Source of the DNA: Camellia lanceoleosa
Taxonomy: Eukaryota > Streptophyta > Magnoliopsida > Ericales > Theaceae
DNA: 64,000 nt
Reading direction: 5' to 3'
NCBI GenBank assembly: GCA_025200525.1
Contig: CM045758.1
Coordinates: 3,898,706 to 3,962,705, forward strand
In this document: positions 1 through 14,100 of the stretch, piece by piece
How the letters are laid out: every line of letters begins with the position of its first letter
Position numbering within the stretch: position 1 is the first letter of the stretch
Notes under the pieces: model-generated
Databases searched by the model: none
Told to the model about the DNA's origin: nothing
Seen by the model: only the letters and a program-made list of their open reading frames with translations
Translations under genes and position numbers: made by a program

Positions 1-317
1 GTATTTCGCCGCTATTTTTGTGTTTGTTATGTGTTTGATGCAGCTACTGGTACCTTTTTGGTGTGTCTTCGCTACTCAAGTCTCAAAACTAGCAATTCAG
101 TTTCTTTTTCTTTGTTTTTAATTTTTTTTTTTTAAAGTATTCCCATGGTGCCGTGAATAATGATTTTGGTATTCCATATTTCTTAGAACAAATGCAAATT
201 GCATTGAACCTACTTAATGTACTTAGCTAATCTTTTTGCATGCTTTACTTTGAAATGTGATTCACACATGCTTCTGTTCTGAGCTTATGGTTGCAGTCTC
301 CATTTTTAACTCTGCAG
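1..317 (+). other. ILA intron at the left edge
   Basis: The window opens with GTATTT, which fits a splice donor, and no coding register of ILA is found before the acceptor CTCTGCAG ending at 317. A second acceptor-like TTGCAG ends at 296, but its use would add residues not expected in the family. The split Glu codon at the exon start needs a preceding exon ending in one extra base (G). Confidence 0.7.
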
Positions 318-3300
318 AGATGTCTTCTGAGCTTGTGTCAGTATTGGTAGATATAATTTTCAAAACTTTGTGTATTTATGATGATCGAGGATCGAGGAAA
401 GCTGTTGATGATGTGATCACAAAAGCTTTGGGCGAGGTTACATTTATGAAGAGTTTTGCGGCAACTGTTGTACAGGTCATGGAAAAGCAAATAAAATTGC
501 AGTCTCATGTAGGCTGCTACAGGCTTCTCAAGTGGTCATGTCTTCTACTAAGCAAGAGTCAGTTTGCTTCAATATCAAAGAATGCATTGTGCAGAGTGGC
601 TGCAGTGCAGGCATCACTTCTTCATATTGTTATTCTAGGATCTTTCCGTGAGAGAAGGGCTTGCAAACGAGCATTTTTTCGTTTGTTCTCAGAGGTTTAC
701 CCCAACATTTTTCCAATTTTGATTAAATCATTTTTATGGGTTTCTAGTTCTAAATTTCTTATGCATTTTATATTTTTAATTTTTTCAGTCATCAGAAATC
801 TACAAAACCTACATTGAAGAACTAAAGGATGCAAGGATCCCATACAAAGATAGCCCGGAACTGTTGGGGCTTTTACTGGAATTTTCAAGTTCGATTCCTT
901 CTTTATTGGATCAATGGAAGGTAAGAAACGCTTTTCTTTTAGCTGTTGTATCAGCAACGATATTCTTGTGGGGCTATTGATAACCCTATCTAGTGCTGAA
1001 AACTGATAAATTTTGGAGCTTCCTCTGTTGAGTGCAATTTGGTAATGCAAAATTAGTTACTAATTAAAGAATACAATCCATTAAAGAGGGGGTCTAATTT
1101 TTAAGATATAGAAACTTGACTTTGCACAAAATGATGAACATGCTAAATGGAATATGATTTAAATTCTGATTTCAAGTGCCAAATTAACCATTACATTTTG
1201 AAATTCTACAAATTTGGATGCTGACAGTGTTTAGTAATACTAAAATGGCACTAAAATTATCAATGTTGTCAAACATGATGTTAATGTTATGTCAGGCCCT
1301 GTGATTTCAGATTTTGTGTTGCACTTACATTTAACATCCCTCTAGCTAGTGTTTTGATTGATTGCTTTTTGTTGCACAGCCAACATTTCTTGATATGTAT
1401 GTTAAATCAGTTCTGAATGCAAGGGAAAAGCCAGCAATGGGTCTCAGTGAAGCTTTCCTTCCACTGTTTACTTATTTGTCGCATGAAGATTTTAAAACTA
1501 TTGTGGTCCCATCATCTGTTAAAATGTTGAAACGCAACCCTGAGCTGGTGCTGGAATCAGTTGGGATTCTTTTGAAATCAGTCAATCTTGATCTGAGCAA
1601 GTATGCCACCGAAATTCTTCCAGTGGTACTACTACAGGCTCGCCATGTGGATGAAGGAAGAAGGCTTGAGGCCTTAGCTATAGTAGGGTGTTTGAGTCGG
1701 AAGTCTAGTAATCCAGATGCCTTAGAAGCAATGTTTAATGCTGTGAAATCGGTCATCGGAGGTTAGTGTTTGCTCATTTTGAAGATTTTTTTTCATACAA
1801 TTGTCTGTCTGTGGATTAAAGTATCTTTTATCTTGATTTATACATAGTTGATGCCATTAGACTTAAATTCGTAATTACATAAAACTGTGTTTCACTTATC
1901 TTTTAATTCGGGCTTGAATATGGACAGGTTCAGAAGGAAGGCTTGCATTTCCATACCAGAGAGTTGGCATGATAAATGCATTGCAAGAATTGGCCAATGT
2001 CCCTGATGGGAAATATCTCAACAGCCTGTCACCAACTATATGTAGCTTTCTTTTGTCCTGTTACAAGGATGATGGTATTTTTTTACTTCTGTTTGATTTT
2101 CCCTGTTTGCTTTGCTCCTTGTCATATCCTTGTCTTCTCACTCATAATTTGCATGTCAGGGTCACTGGTCTTTTTGATGGTTTAATTTACAGGAAATGAA
2201 GATGTAAAGCTTGCAAGTTTATCGGCTATAGCTTCTTGGGGAGCAAGATGTCCAGATGCTATTCAGCCAGATGTCATTTCTTTTATTGGTTCTGGGCTCA
2301 AGGAGAAGGAAGGTTTGAGAAGGGGTCATCTTCGTTGTCTTAGAGTCATGTGCGAAAATGCTGATGCCGTTGTAAGGGTGAGGAAACTAATTAAGTTTAT
2401 TTTTTGGATTCCTGTTTTTTTGAATTTTGTTTAGGGTGTTTTCCACTTAACTAGAATGTCTGTACTGTACCACCTTCAGATATCGTCTTTGCTTGTGCCG
2501 CTTGTCCAACTAGTAAAAACTGGTTTTACCAAAGCGGCACAGCGTTTGGATGGTATTTATGCATTACTATGCGTTTCAAAAATTGCAGCTGTTGACATCA
2601 AAGCAGGTATTCTTCAAATGATTAATTTCAATTTAGTAGACAGAACCAACTTTTGCATTTTGTTTGTTACTGCTTATTCATATGCTACCTCTGTCCCAAA
2701 TTGTTTTTCGGGCATGAAAACTAAAAATGATGTATTCTCTTGTCTAAATTTTCAATTTTTTCCCTCAAAAATTAATAGTTCTTAAAGAGATCTTTTAATT
2801 GGTGAAAAAATTTTAAATTTCGATACAAGAATACATTATTTTTATGTTCTCGTTTTCTATGTCTAACAAACTATTGGGGATGGAGGGAGTAATTGTTAAG
2901 GTGATTTTAATAATACTCTCTCTACAACTTCTCTTCCCCCCCCCCCCCAAACAGATGATACTCTATCAAAGGAAAAGATTTGGTCTTTGATATGTCAGAG
3001 TGAACCTTCAGTTGTACCGATTGCCATGGTAGGTATTTGTTGACTCTCTTTGGTGCTCTGTTAATATATAAATCTGTTTTATTTAAACTTGGGTACATAT
3101 TTCCATACAGATTTGCCTCACTTTCTGATGCTAAATTTATATGTATGTATGCATATGTTACTTTTTTCTACCTGAATGTTCTTTACTTTCTCATGTCACA
3201 TTTACACACACTCAAACAAAACATATGCATACAATCAGCATCTTTTGAGAAAAGGGAAGGTTTTGTAAGTGATTTAATTAATTGGCTTAACTTTTCTAGC

Positions 3301-5082
3301 TCCATCTGCTAAGTTTTTTGCACATTCTTTTTATCATTATTTTCTTGTCATTTTAGTTGCTGCAATGTTTCTAAAACTCTAGAAGAAACAAAAATGAGAA
3401 GCTTTAGTTGGGGTGGAAACTGCTTCCTTGGTTTCCTGCACGTCTTTCTTTATGTTTCAGTGCTGATTGATCATTCCAAGATAGATGATTTAATTTTGAT
3501 GCATGCTTTGTCTTTTCAAATTGTTGAATGCATTTCTATTGCTATGCAGGCCTCAAAACTGGCAGTTGAGGACTGTTTGGCATGTGTTGATCTTCTTGAG
3601 GTGCTCCTGGTGGATCATCCACACAGGTTTATGTTTATATAATATATGAAGTCATATGTGCTTAACTACCTCTACTGTTTTCTTTTAATTATTTCTACAG
3701 TTGCAATTGTCCTTTCAAACTTATTGTGAATGAATTCTATCTTTTTCTTCGGCAGGGTGTTGGAGTCTATATCTATCAAATCACTGTTACAGGTGAACCA
3801 GAGTTTGGTAGTGTTTTGGTCTCTTATTTCAACAAACATTATAGAAACTGATTGTTGATCTAGTGCAGTTTGTCATCTATTTACTATGCCATCCAAGTTG
3901 GGACATTCGAAGAGTGGCTTATGATTCTACCAAAAAGATTATTGCTGCTGCTCCACAATTATCTGAAACAATTTTACTTGAATTTTCAAATTACCTTTCT
4001 GTCACGGGGGAAAAAGTTTTTCTTTTGAAGACAAGGTACTATCTTGTTTATAATGAATATATGTTTTTTGTCTTTTGAGTGGCTGCCAGTACTACAAGAA
4101 AACACCTGGGCTTGTGAAAGCAATATTATCTGTTTGGTAAATAGATTTGATATTTTGGATAAATTACCTTGGGGTTATAGTGAGGGACGGAGCCTGGATT
4201 TTACCCCCAGAGGGGAATTCAATTGATTATTCTGTGAGTTATCGGTTGTTTTAATCCACCCAAAAGTCTCTTTACAAATTTATGAATTTAGTGAGAGAGA
4301 TTAAAAGGATTGAACTGATCTAATTTTGGAGTGAGCAATAATGATTACAAAAACTTGCAAGTCTATAGGCACAAAGAAGGGGTTCTAAAAACTTATTTTA
4401 TATTGTTTTCGAGTCACATGATGGTCTTTAATCAGCACTTTCTATACAATTCAAGTATTGCCCTACTGTATGTTCTTTATTTTTTTGCTGGGCTATGCAT
4501 ACACTTCATTGGCCCTATTTGTTGCGACACCTGACAAGCTAATAATATTTATCAAAAAAAAAAAAAAAAAAACAACAACAAAACAACTAAGAGCTAATAA
4601 TCTAACATCAGATGCTAGAAGCATTCTCCAACTCTCCAATAACATGCCTTTCAGCTTAATAAAGTCTTTTTTTGCCAATAAGCAGTTAACAGAAGCTACA
4701 CCAAACACTTCGGCATGCACTCAAAATAAATAAAAAAAAACCATTAGCACCCCTAAGGAACATGGCATTCTTCTTTTTTGTTGGTTGAGCCATACGAATT
4801 TACCAATGATTGAATTTTTTTTATAGAGTTGTGAAGGGGTTATATTTGAACCTTCCATCAAGTAACTTAAATTTAAGGGGTTGATGCAAATCTAGGGTTG
4901 TAGCCATGGCTCCCCTGGCCCATAGTGTGGCTCTGTTCATGGTTATAGGGATTTATGATGATTTTGAGGGTTGGTTCAGTTGATTTGGTTGCTAGTAAAA
5001 TAGAGAACCACTCCAAGCACACATGTTACCGTACTTGAGTCCTCTTCTTTCTTCCTCTTCTTCTTCTTCTTCTTCTTCTTCT

Positions 5083-5127
<45 letters not shown>

Positions 5128-8100
5128 ATTCCCAGAGTTTTCTGGATCTGTTCTTTGTTTCTCTGTACTAAAGTTGTATTTAGTTTTTTGTTTTTATTTT
5201 TATGTGGATTGATTTTTAATTGTTGGTCTGTAGTGATGCAGAAAGTACATTGGATGCTCAGATTCCTTTCCTTCCGTCGGTGGAGGTTTTGGTTAAGGCT
5301 TTAATTGTGATATCATCTGCAGTTTTGGCTGCTACTCCCAGTGCATGTGTGCAACTTTTATTCTGTTCGCATCATCCATTCTTAGTTGGAACGGCAAAAA
5401 GAAATGCAGTGTGGAGGGTAACTCACTTTTTTTTTTTTTTTTGACTACATACACTGAAGTTAGTTGGTGTTATTGAGTTTTAGTATACTTCATTTATTAT
5501 GTATTGTGCATTCTGTAATGTTCTGTAATGAAGCTTAAGCTATGCTACCTAAAACCAAACCAAACCAAACCAAACCAAACCAAGCCTTAAGTCCCATCAA
5601 ATGGGTCAGCTACATAAATTCTTCTTCTCCACTCGACTCTATCAACGGTCATTTGATTAGTCAAATTAAGGAGATTCATATCTCAATTTACTACACTAGC
5701 CCACGTCAATCTAGGTCTGTCCCTTCCCCTAACATTTCCATCTACCGTCACTGTATCGCATCTCTTCACTACTGCCTCTATTGGTCTCCGTTATATATGA
5801 CAAAGCCATCTCAATATATTCTTTCTCAATTTATTTCTGTCGGTGCTACTCCTACCCATTCACGAATATACATAAGTTATGCTACCTATTGTCTTATATA
5901 TAATCAACATGAGTTTCACCTAGGTACTCTTCCTTCTTCGGGTGGGCAATTGTAAGCACTCTCGACGTAGGTTCAACACCATAATGCAAGATTAAGTGTT
6001 CAATACTTAATAATAAAAAAAAGCGATCAATGCTCTCCTCATCTTCCTGCACATAACAGACCATTGCAGACAAAATATTCGGTCTTGTTTTCTGACACAA
6101 ATCATCTATAATAATTATTTATTTATTTATTATTTTTTATGAGCCATGGTCCATGCATAAACTTTTAACTTTAAATGACATATCTGCACTCCAAATCATT
6201 CCATGAGGATCAAAGAATGGTGAATTTTATGTTATCACTCTTGTATTTAGCAGTACCTCGAGAGGCCATACGTGATACATCTCAACCAAGTGATCAATTT
6301 AAGCCTACCTTTATCACATCATATTTTAGAGATGTCTTCCTGTTATTGTTCTATGAACCAAAACAATCAGCATTTCGTGCATAGCTGGACATGATAGAAG
6401 AAAACGACCTTAGAAGTTATTTGAAATTTTCCAAGTTGTAGTTGGAGTGATGGTATGCTTTAATTCCTGAGAATCCCAATAAACTAGATTCAAAGAACTG
6501 AACAGGAAACACCTTCTGTAAATATAAGGTCACCCTCCTTGAATCCTTCCCTATTTCACTGAATACAGAGAAGCATTTGTACCAAAACAATCACCAGCCA
6601 GTGGTAATATTCTAGTCTGAATTAATTTTTTCTTCAGGATGATGCTTCATTAATGTCTTAATATCTATATTTGGTTTAGTCTTCTGGTAATTGCAGCAGA
6701 CATCAGGTTTACAATGCATGAATGAGGATGCAATGTGTTTTTGCCCCTCTCAGTTTTCTAACTGAACTGAGATTCAGTGCATACTCTTTGATATTCTCTA
6801 TTAGCTTTTAGATCTTACTTTGGATGATAGGTGCTCCAATTTGTCAGTCCGTTTTAATTGCCACTAAACGCATTTGAAGTTCTGTTTATTGAGTTTATAC
6901 TTGATCTGAAGAACACAATTTGGCTTGTAGTATAATTTTGTGCCATAGTCACTAAATCTTTTGATAACACATCATGCTTAGCATTTAGTGTTTATTAGTT
7001 ACAGACTTATTTTGCCATTAATCGCTTTCTGTAGTCCGCATATCACAACACAGACAAAACAAAGTGTTTCATTGTTTCACTACGACTGACGGAACTATTT
7101 TTGGCTATTGTATCCCCCTTCACAGAGGCTGCAGAAGTGTTTGCAGACGCTTGGTTTTGATGTCATCGGCCTTATTAGTGCTGATGTGGGTAATATCTGC
7201 AAGGTAAATTCCAAGTTTTATGTTAGCTTTTAGTGGGCATATCTGCTTTGAGGTTTCTGGTGTTTCATCTATTTGGTGGCCTGACATTTTAATATATCCT
7301 GTAGAATCGTGCAATGTATTTCTTCTTCTTCTCAGTAGCTGCAAGTTTGCATTTTTATATTTTACTTCAATGTTGAATTTTGTTCTGACGTAGGTCTCCT
7401 GCAAATACACTCATTAAGAATTTGATTTTTATTTAAATTTTTGTGAATTGAATAAAAAATAAAAATGGATTATACCAGTTTGTGTGCAGACAAGCTTGTG
7501 ATTGGAATTAAATTTTAGACTTAAATGAATAATTAAAAAATGATTCTGTAAATACAATATGTGGATATAAGTGGTGTTAGGGACCTGATGTTGTGTTACT
7601 CGGAATAGTTTTATTTCTTTTTGTACCTTATCAGGTATGTGGATTATGGTTTCTTCTGGGATAATGATTATTGTGGCTGTATAGATAATTTGAGAATGTT
7701 ATTCTTAATCTTCCGGGACAAGCCATCCCTAAAATAATTATAGTGCACTCTGTGTGTGTGTGTGTGTTGTTAAAGTGGTTATCTCTGGCAATTTAAAGTT
7801 CCTCGTTCCTTGTCTACATTACTTTCTTATGGTTACACAACCCATCTATGCAATTTATTTATGAATTTGGCACACATACAATATATTTTATGATTAATAT
7901 TTCAGATAATTGGAACATTGTGCAGGGTTTGCTAGGACCAATGGGGTTGATGAGTGCTAATCATCTTGAACAAGAAGCAGCAATATATTCCTTGTCTACT
8001 TTGATGTCTATTACGCCAAGAGATACATATACCGAATTTGAAAAGGTTACTTGCATATTTTATTTTTAATATGTTTCCTGTGAACTAGGAGAACTAACAT

Positions 8101-11100
8101 CATATTTCTTGACTTCAATTTTCTTGATCCCTATGGCAGCACTTAAACAACCTTCCAGACCGCTATGCACATGATACTCTTTCTAAAATTGACATTCAGG
8201 TGAGAAGTTAGTTTAGCTATTCTACTCTGTTGTTAATTCTGGGTTTTGTAGGTTATGAAATGGCAAACCTCTATATATCTTCTGTATATTTTTGGAATCG
8301 TCTTTTTGTTACAACGATGACACAATAAAGTTTGCAATCCCAAGAGTAGTTTAGCTTTTCATGATTAATTTTAATTTGACAACTATGATCTACTAAGGTA
8401 AGATTTTGCAAGGATTTTTAAGCCTATTTTTTGGTACTTGTAGCATTGTATGTTGTATGCTGTGCTACATCGATTTTGGAATGTGTGGCTCACACGCCTG
8501 TTTTGAGAGTTAGGAAGTAAAAAAAATAGTGAAAGTCAAAATTCCAATATGAAAAGACAAAATGAACCTTGTCTTCATCTTCTACACTTCTTTTCGTCTT
8601 CAACACTTGGCTCATCTTTTACCTTGAAAACCCACTCATCACCCCCACCCTTACCCACCACCACCTCCAGCACCTCCCTACCACTACCGCCACCTTTTGC
8701 TACACCTTCCTGCGTCCCCCCCCTCCCCTACCCCCTTATACTCTTCTCCCCGACCTCCCCGTTATGCAATGAAGTCCCACATCACCTTTAGTCTGAAGTA
8801 ATATGCATTATACATAAGCATGAGGGCACGCTTACCTCAACATCTAGCTGTTGGGGTTGAGTTATTCCCAAGACTGTGTAATACGGTATCGAAGATGGAG
8901 TTCCAAGGTTGGGTAGGGTTCTTGTCCTTGGCTTCCACTGTGAAGAGAAGTCCCACATCGCTCAAGTACTAAAGTAATGTTAAACATATAAGTGTGAGGG
9001 TACCCTTACCTCTTGAGCTAGCTTTTGGGGTTGAGTTTTACCCAAGACCGTGTAACAAGGTGTCAGAGCCAGAGTACTCAGGGATGGGTAGGATGTGTGT
9101 CCTTGGCCTGCATGCCGCAGGTGTTGTCGAGTGAGCACGTTGGGCGTGAGGAAGGGTGTGAAGCAAAGTCCCACATCACCCGAGTACTAAAGTAATGTTA
9201 AGGATATAAGCGCGAGGGCACTCTCATCTGCTAGCTTTTGGGATTGAGTTCTATCCAAGACCGTGTAGCATGCACTTGACATGTGCTGTTGAGTGAGAAC
9301 GCAAGGGTGTAAAGAAAAGTCCCGCATCTTTTGGGTACGAAAGTAATGTACATTATATAAGCATGACGAGGCCCCCACCATAATAGCCAACTTTTTGCGG
9401 TTGAGCCATCTAACACCAGCCTCCTTCCCGACTTTCGCAGTTAATCTGTACATCTATTCTTCTAAGATTTATCTACATTAAAAACTTGTAAAGATTGAGT
9501 CATCAATAGTAACTAAGATTTCAGTTTTATTTTGCTCTCCCCTCTAGCTGTTTCTGAAATATGGTCAATACAGGTTTGTGGTAAACCAAAAAAGTAGGAC
9601 CGATGCTTATCTTTGTTTTATGCCTGTTCCAAGTTTATGCATTGGACACTTCTTCTTTTTTTTTTTATTTTTATTCCAGAGATGCACTCTGGATATATAA
9701 ATACATTTATTTTTTTTTTGGCTATGTTGATAACATAAAGCGTATAGAATTTGATTATAAATAATGGCCTTCAATGGTTAGGTGAATGTATACATTTTGT
9801 TGATTTTTGTGGGGATTAGACCGTACAGAGTATGTACATCCTTGCATTGCCTTGATCATTTGTAATGACAAGAATGACACACAGTGTGTATATGTATGTG
9901 ATTATATATATGTTTCGTATATATAAGTTCCTTTAGTTAATATAGGTTAAAATGTCCTCCAATAATTTTCAATGATTTTTTTTTTCTTTTATTTTTCTTT
10001 AATCAATTCTTACTTCAGTTGTTTCAAGTTTTACACGTTTATAATTGTCTTTTTGTTTCTGGATTAGTTCTCACACTTGCTTTTGTGATTCCCATGTTAC
10101 TCAGATTTTTCATACACCCAAAGGGATGCTTTCTAGTGAGCAAGGTGTTTATATTGCAGAGTCGGTCGCTGCTACGAACACAAAACAAGCAAAAGGCCGT
10201 TTCCGGCTTTATGATAATGATGATGATACGGTAATTTTGCATGCATCTTTTTCATTTGGTTTTGAATCATTTTCTGGTCCTCATCAATTCTTTTAAAACA
10301 TGTTTTATGTCTTTGTTTCCAGGACCATGTCAACTCTAATCATTCGGTAAGGCGAGAGCATGCTAGTGTTGGGAAAAAAGACATGGGAAAGTCAACAAAG
10401 AAGGCTGGTATATTGTCATTGATTTTTTTTTTTATGCTCATCCTAAAGTTTCTATGGCTTCATATACATTTATATATTAATTTTTTATAAACCCAGATAA
10501 GGGAAAGACTGCAAAAGAAGAGGCACGGGAGATGCAGCTTAGAGAGGAGGCATGTATTCGTGAGAAAGTCGTGGAAATACAGAAGAATCTGTGTCTGATG
10601 CTGAGAGCCCTTGGGGAGATGGCCATAGCCAATCCTGTTTTCACGCATAGTCAACTTCCTTCTCTGGTCTGTGTTTCATGTTGTTCTGTTCAGTTTTATG
10701 ATTTTAACAGTCTGTTTCACTCAAGTGATTGATGTGAAATGAAGAGAAAGGAAACTCTTTTCTCATGTTTGGTTTATAAGTTAGGTGAGAAATGAACAGA
10801 GAGAACTTTCTTATTTTGTAGGTTACATTTCTCACCAAAAGTGGTGAGATTTGGTGAGAAAGAAACTAATTGGTTGTGTATTTTTCGTAACACCAAGATT
10901 CCATGATCATTTCTTTTCTCTTCTCACCTCATGGTCCAATGGGAGTATAAGACATAAAGTTTACTTTGGCTAAATCATACTTGAATGGGTTGCTGTAGTT
11001 GAGTTGTTTCATATTTTTGTTGTGCATAGAATTTTGTTGAATTTCAAAACTTCTTATAAATTTTCTTTCAATATCTTTTTATTAGATGCATAATGTAAAT

Positions 11101-14100
11101 TTAATGAGGGATTGTAGTTTGTGATTCTATATTGGTATGTGATGTGGAGATGTTGTTTTGTCCCCATCTAAGCAGCACATACACATGGCGATTTAAAAAA
11201 AGAAAAAGAAAAAGAGAGTGCATAATACAGACAAGGAGGGTATACAGGAAAAAATATATTTTTTACATATTGTTATATGCTAATTTGTATCCACAAACAA
11301 TAAAAATTATTGAAAAACTAAGACTAACTCAACATGGAAAAATCATTCAATCTATAATTTAAACACAATTTAATTTCTATGATACCATTTAATCAATCTT
11401 AAACCATTATTACATCACAAATGTCAAAACATTTAAATTCAGTAATGAATAGATCATCGTAATACGTTGTTAATATTACCAAAAGTTTGCACAAAATTCC
11501 CACTGGATCAACATAAGTGGAAGCAGATAATAAGAATACTAGCAAGATGAGTGGGGTAATTGATATTTTAATACTTTTTGCCTCTAATTATTTTTTTGAT
11601 CTTTTGGCTTTTAATTGGCGTAAATTTGGCTATGGTAATATTGTTATGTTTCTTTCTTCCGATCATACTTCTTTTACGAATTCTAATTATACTTTCTTAT
11701 ACGTTTCTCTGTCTGTGATTTTGAACTGCATTTAAAACCTGTAACAAACTAGAAATCATACCCATTTATGTTCAGTTTGATTGTCGATGTTCTTTTGAAG
11801 ATGTGATGAATCGCATGAGTAAATAAGTTATTACTTTATTGAAAATTCTAACATTCTTTGTGGTTTATTTTAATTTTAATTATTATTTTTATTTAAAAAT
11901 CCAATATCAGGTTAAGTTTGTTGACCCTTTACTACGGTCTCCAATTGTGAGTGATGTGGCCTATGGAACCATGGTGAAGCTATCCAGATGTACTGCTGCT
12001 CCTCTTTGTAATTGGGCCCTTGACATCGCTACTGCATTACGGCTAATTGTGACAGACGAAGTTAATGCTTTGTGGGATCTGATTCCATCATTTGGTGAAG
12101 GGGAGACCAATGATAGGCCTTCCTTTGGTCTTTTTGAGCGAGTGATAAATGGCTTATCTGTTTCTTGTAAATCTGGACCTCTTCCTGTTGACTCGTTTAC
12201 AATTGTTTTCCCGGTAACTTCTCGTGATTGTTATATACCTTTTTTTTAAGCGTATCATTTTTTTGACAAGCTCTGTCACTAATTTGATGTGATACTTCAA
12301 ATTTTGTCAGATAATGGAGAGGATACTGTTGTCTTCCAAGAAGACAGGACTTCATGATGATGTTCTTCGAATTCTGTTTTTGCATATGGATCCCGTTTTA
12401 CCCCTACCTAGGCTTCGCATGCTATCAGTTACGTTTTGATTTTTATTGTGACATATAATCTTCTGTATATCATTTTTTTTTGTTTTGTTTGTTGTTGTTG
12501 TTATTATTATTTTGTGTTACAATTTGGTTGTTATATCTTCTACCTTGTATTCTGTAGGTTCTTTATCATGTTCTTGGTGTTGTTCCTGCTTATCAAGCAT
12601 CAATTACATCAGCATTAAACGAGTTGTGTCTGGGTCTACAACCAGATGAAGTGGCACCTGTATGTGCCATGTTTCTTTAGTTGATTCTGCAATTTGCTTT
12701 TGTTGGTATCTTATATATCTTATTTCAGTTTCATATTATGCTTTCTACAGGCTCTTTATGGAGTTTATGCCAAAGATGTTCATGTAAGAATGGCTTGCTT
12801 AAATGCTATAAAATGCATACCAGCTGTTGCTAGCCGTTCTCTTCCTCAGAATGTTGAGGTTGCAACAAGCATTTGGATTGCTTTACATGATCCGGAAAAG
12901 GTGGAGCATGCTCGTTGATGTCTTTTTAATATTGAACTTAATCTCAGTACTTTGACCTATATCTGGACAGTGGCAATGAACTTATTAACTACATTTGTAT
13001 CTGGCTTGTCTGATGTCAAGTGTATTTGTTATCATTAATGTACTTTGTGTGATATCTTTGGTCTAATTTCATTGTTTTCTTTGTCATGGTCTTCAGTTTC
13101 AGTTATTTTTTCTTTGTGGCTCCTGTTTTGGAGATTATGGGTAGTATTTTTTAAATATTACACTTGACATATTACTTGGGTTCTCATTAATCTTGTGCTG
13201 TTATACATAGTCGTTTTGTATTTTATTTTTGTTATGCCATTCCTCAAATTTGTGAGTATTACACTGCTCTTAGTTTTCATCTTCAATTTAGTTCTATATT
13301 TCTTCATGTGTCTTTTATGCCGATGAACCACTATCAAAAATTTGAAAACAGATTTTGAATTTGGATTCATAATTTATGTTAAAGTGATGACCATTTTTAT
13401 TGTGCATGTGAGTACTGGTTTTCCCTATGAATTGTTCATATGTAACTTGGCAATCTGGCTAATTTGTGGATAGATTCGACATTGGACAAAGAAAGAATGT
13501 CCATTAGACTCATCTCATTTACCTTTCTGACAGTATGGCTCCTGTTATCCAGCTCCTCCAAGTTAAACTTTACTCCATAATGTTCCATATTGTGTATTCG
13601 CTACTCCTAAAATTAAAGCTGTTTGCGGATGTCCTGGTGCTTAGAACTCTCTGGGTTTCTTGATTATTCTCCACGTATGACATTAAGAATACGAAGACAC
13701 TGTTGTGGATTATGCAGCATTTCTTTGTGTATGAAACTAGTAACTGTTGATTTCTAACACATCACTAATTTTTTTCTCAACTATTGATTTCTGGCACTTA
13801 ACTTTCTTCATATCTTTGTTTCGTTGGCTGTTTTGCTACATCAAAACCAAACCAAGCCTTTAGTCCCATCAAATGGGGTTGGCTACATGAATCCTTCTTC
13901 TTCACGCAGCTCTATTAAAGGCCATTTCGTTAGTCAAATTACGTAAATCCATATCTCTATATTTATTTGTTTGCATCAATTTTTGTTGCATCATTTATTT
14001 ATTTGTTTATTTTCTTGCTATGTTGTTGTTGTTTGCATGCAAAAGCCATTTGTAATGTTTATTTCCTGCCCCTTTCCTTTCAGGCAGTTGCAGAGGTGGC

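Larger units (their letters stand above)
318..5417 (+). other. ILA: ILA exons 1-11 (N-terminal HEAT region)
   Basis: Coding exons: 318-694, 789-920, 1380-1761, 1928-2074, 2193-2377, 2480-2606, 2955-3028, 3550-3626, 3756-3792, 3869-4035 and 5234-5417. Key peptides in order are [128 protein letters not shown] and [18 protein letters not shown]. Exon 9 is only 37 bases. Exon 7 is preceded by a run of 13 C residues that forms its pyrimidine tract. The exon boundaries keep frame at every join. Confidence 0.9.
7126..12900 (+). other. ILA: ILA exons 12-21
   Basis: Coding exons: 7126-7203, 7926-8045, 8140-8199, 10105-10230, 10323-10407, 10497-10666, 11911-12213, 12311-12427, 12558-12659 and 12751-12900. 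Peptides include [48 protein letters not shown], the lysine-rich linker [65 protein letters not shown] and [19 protein letters not shown]. Exon 19 ends at a non-optimal donor (GTTACG), chosen because it alone joins in phase with VLYHVLGVV. Confidence 0.9.

Noticed and set aside
5023..5304. A 93-codon open stretch over the compound microsatellite
   Set aside because: It is mostly simple repeat translated as Ser/Leu/His/Thr; the real coding part is ILA exon 11 in another frame.
8549..8791. A proline/serine-rich 80-codon open stretch
   Set aside because: It is low-complexity C-rich intron sequence with no conserved motif.
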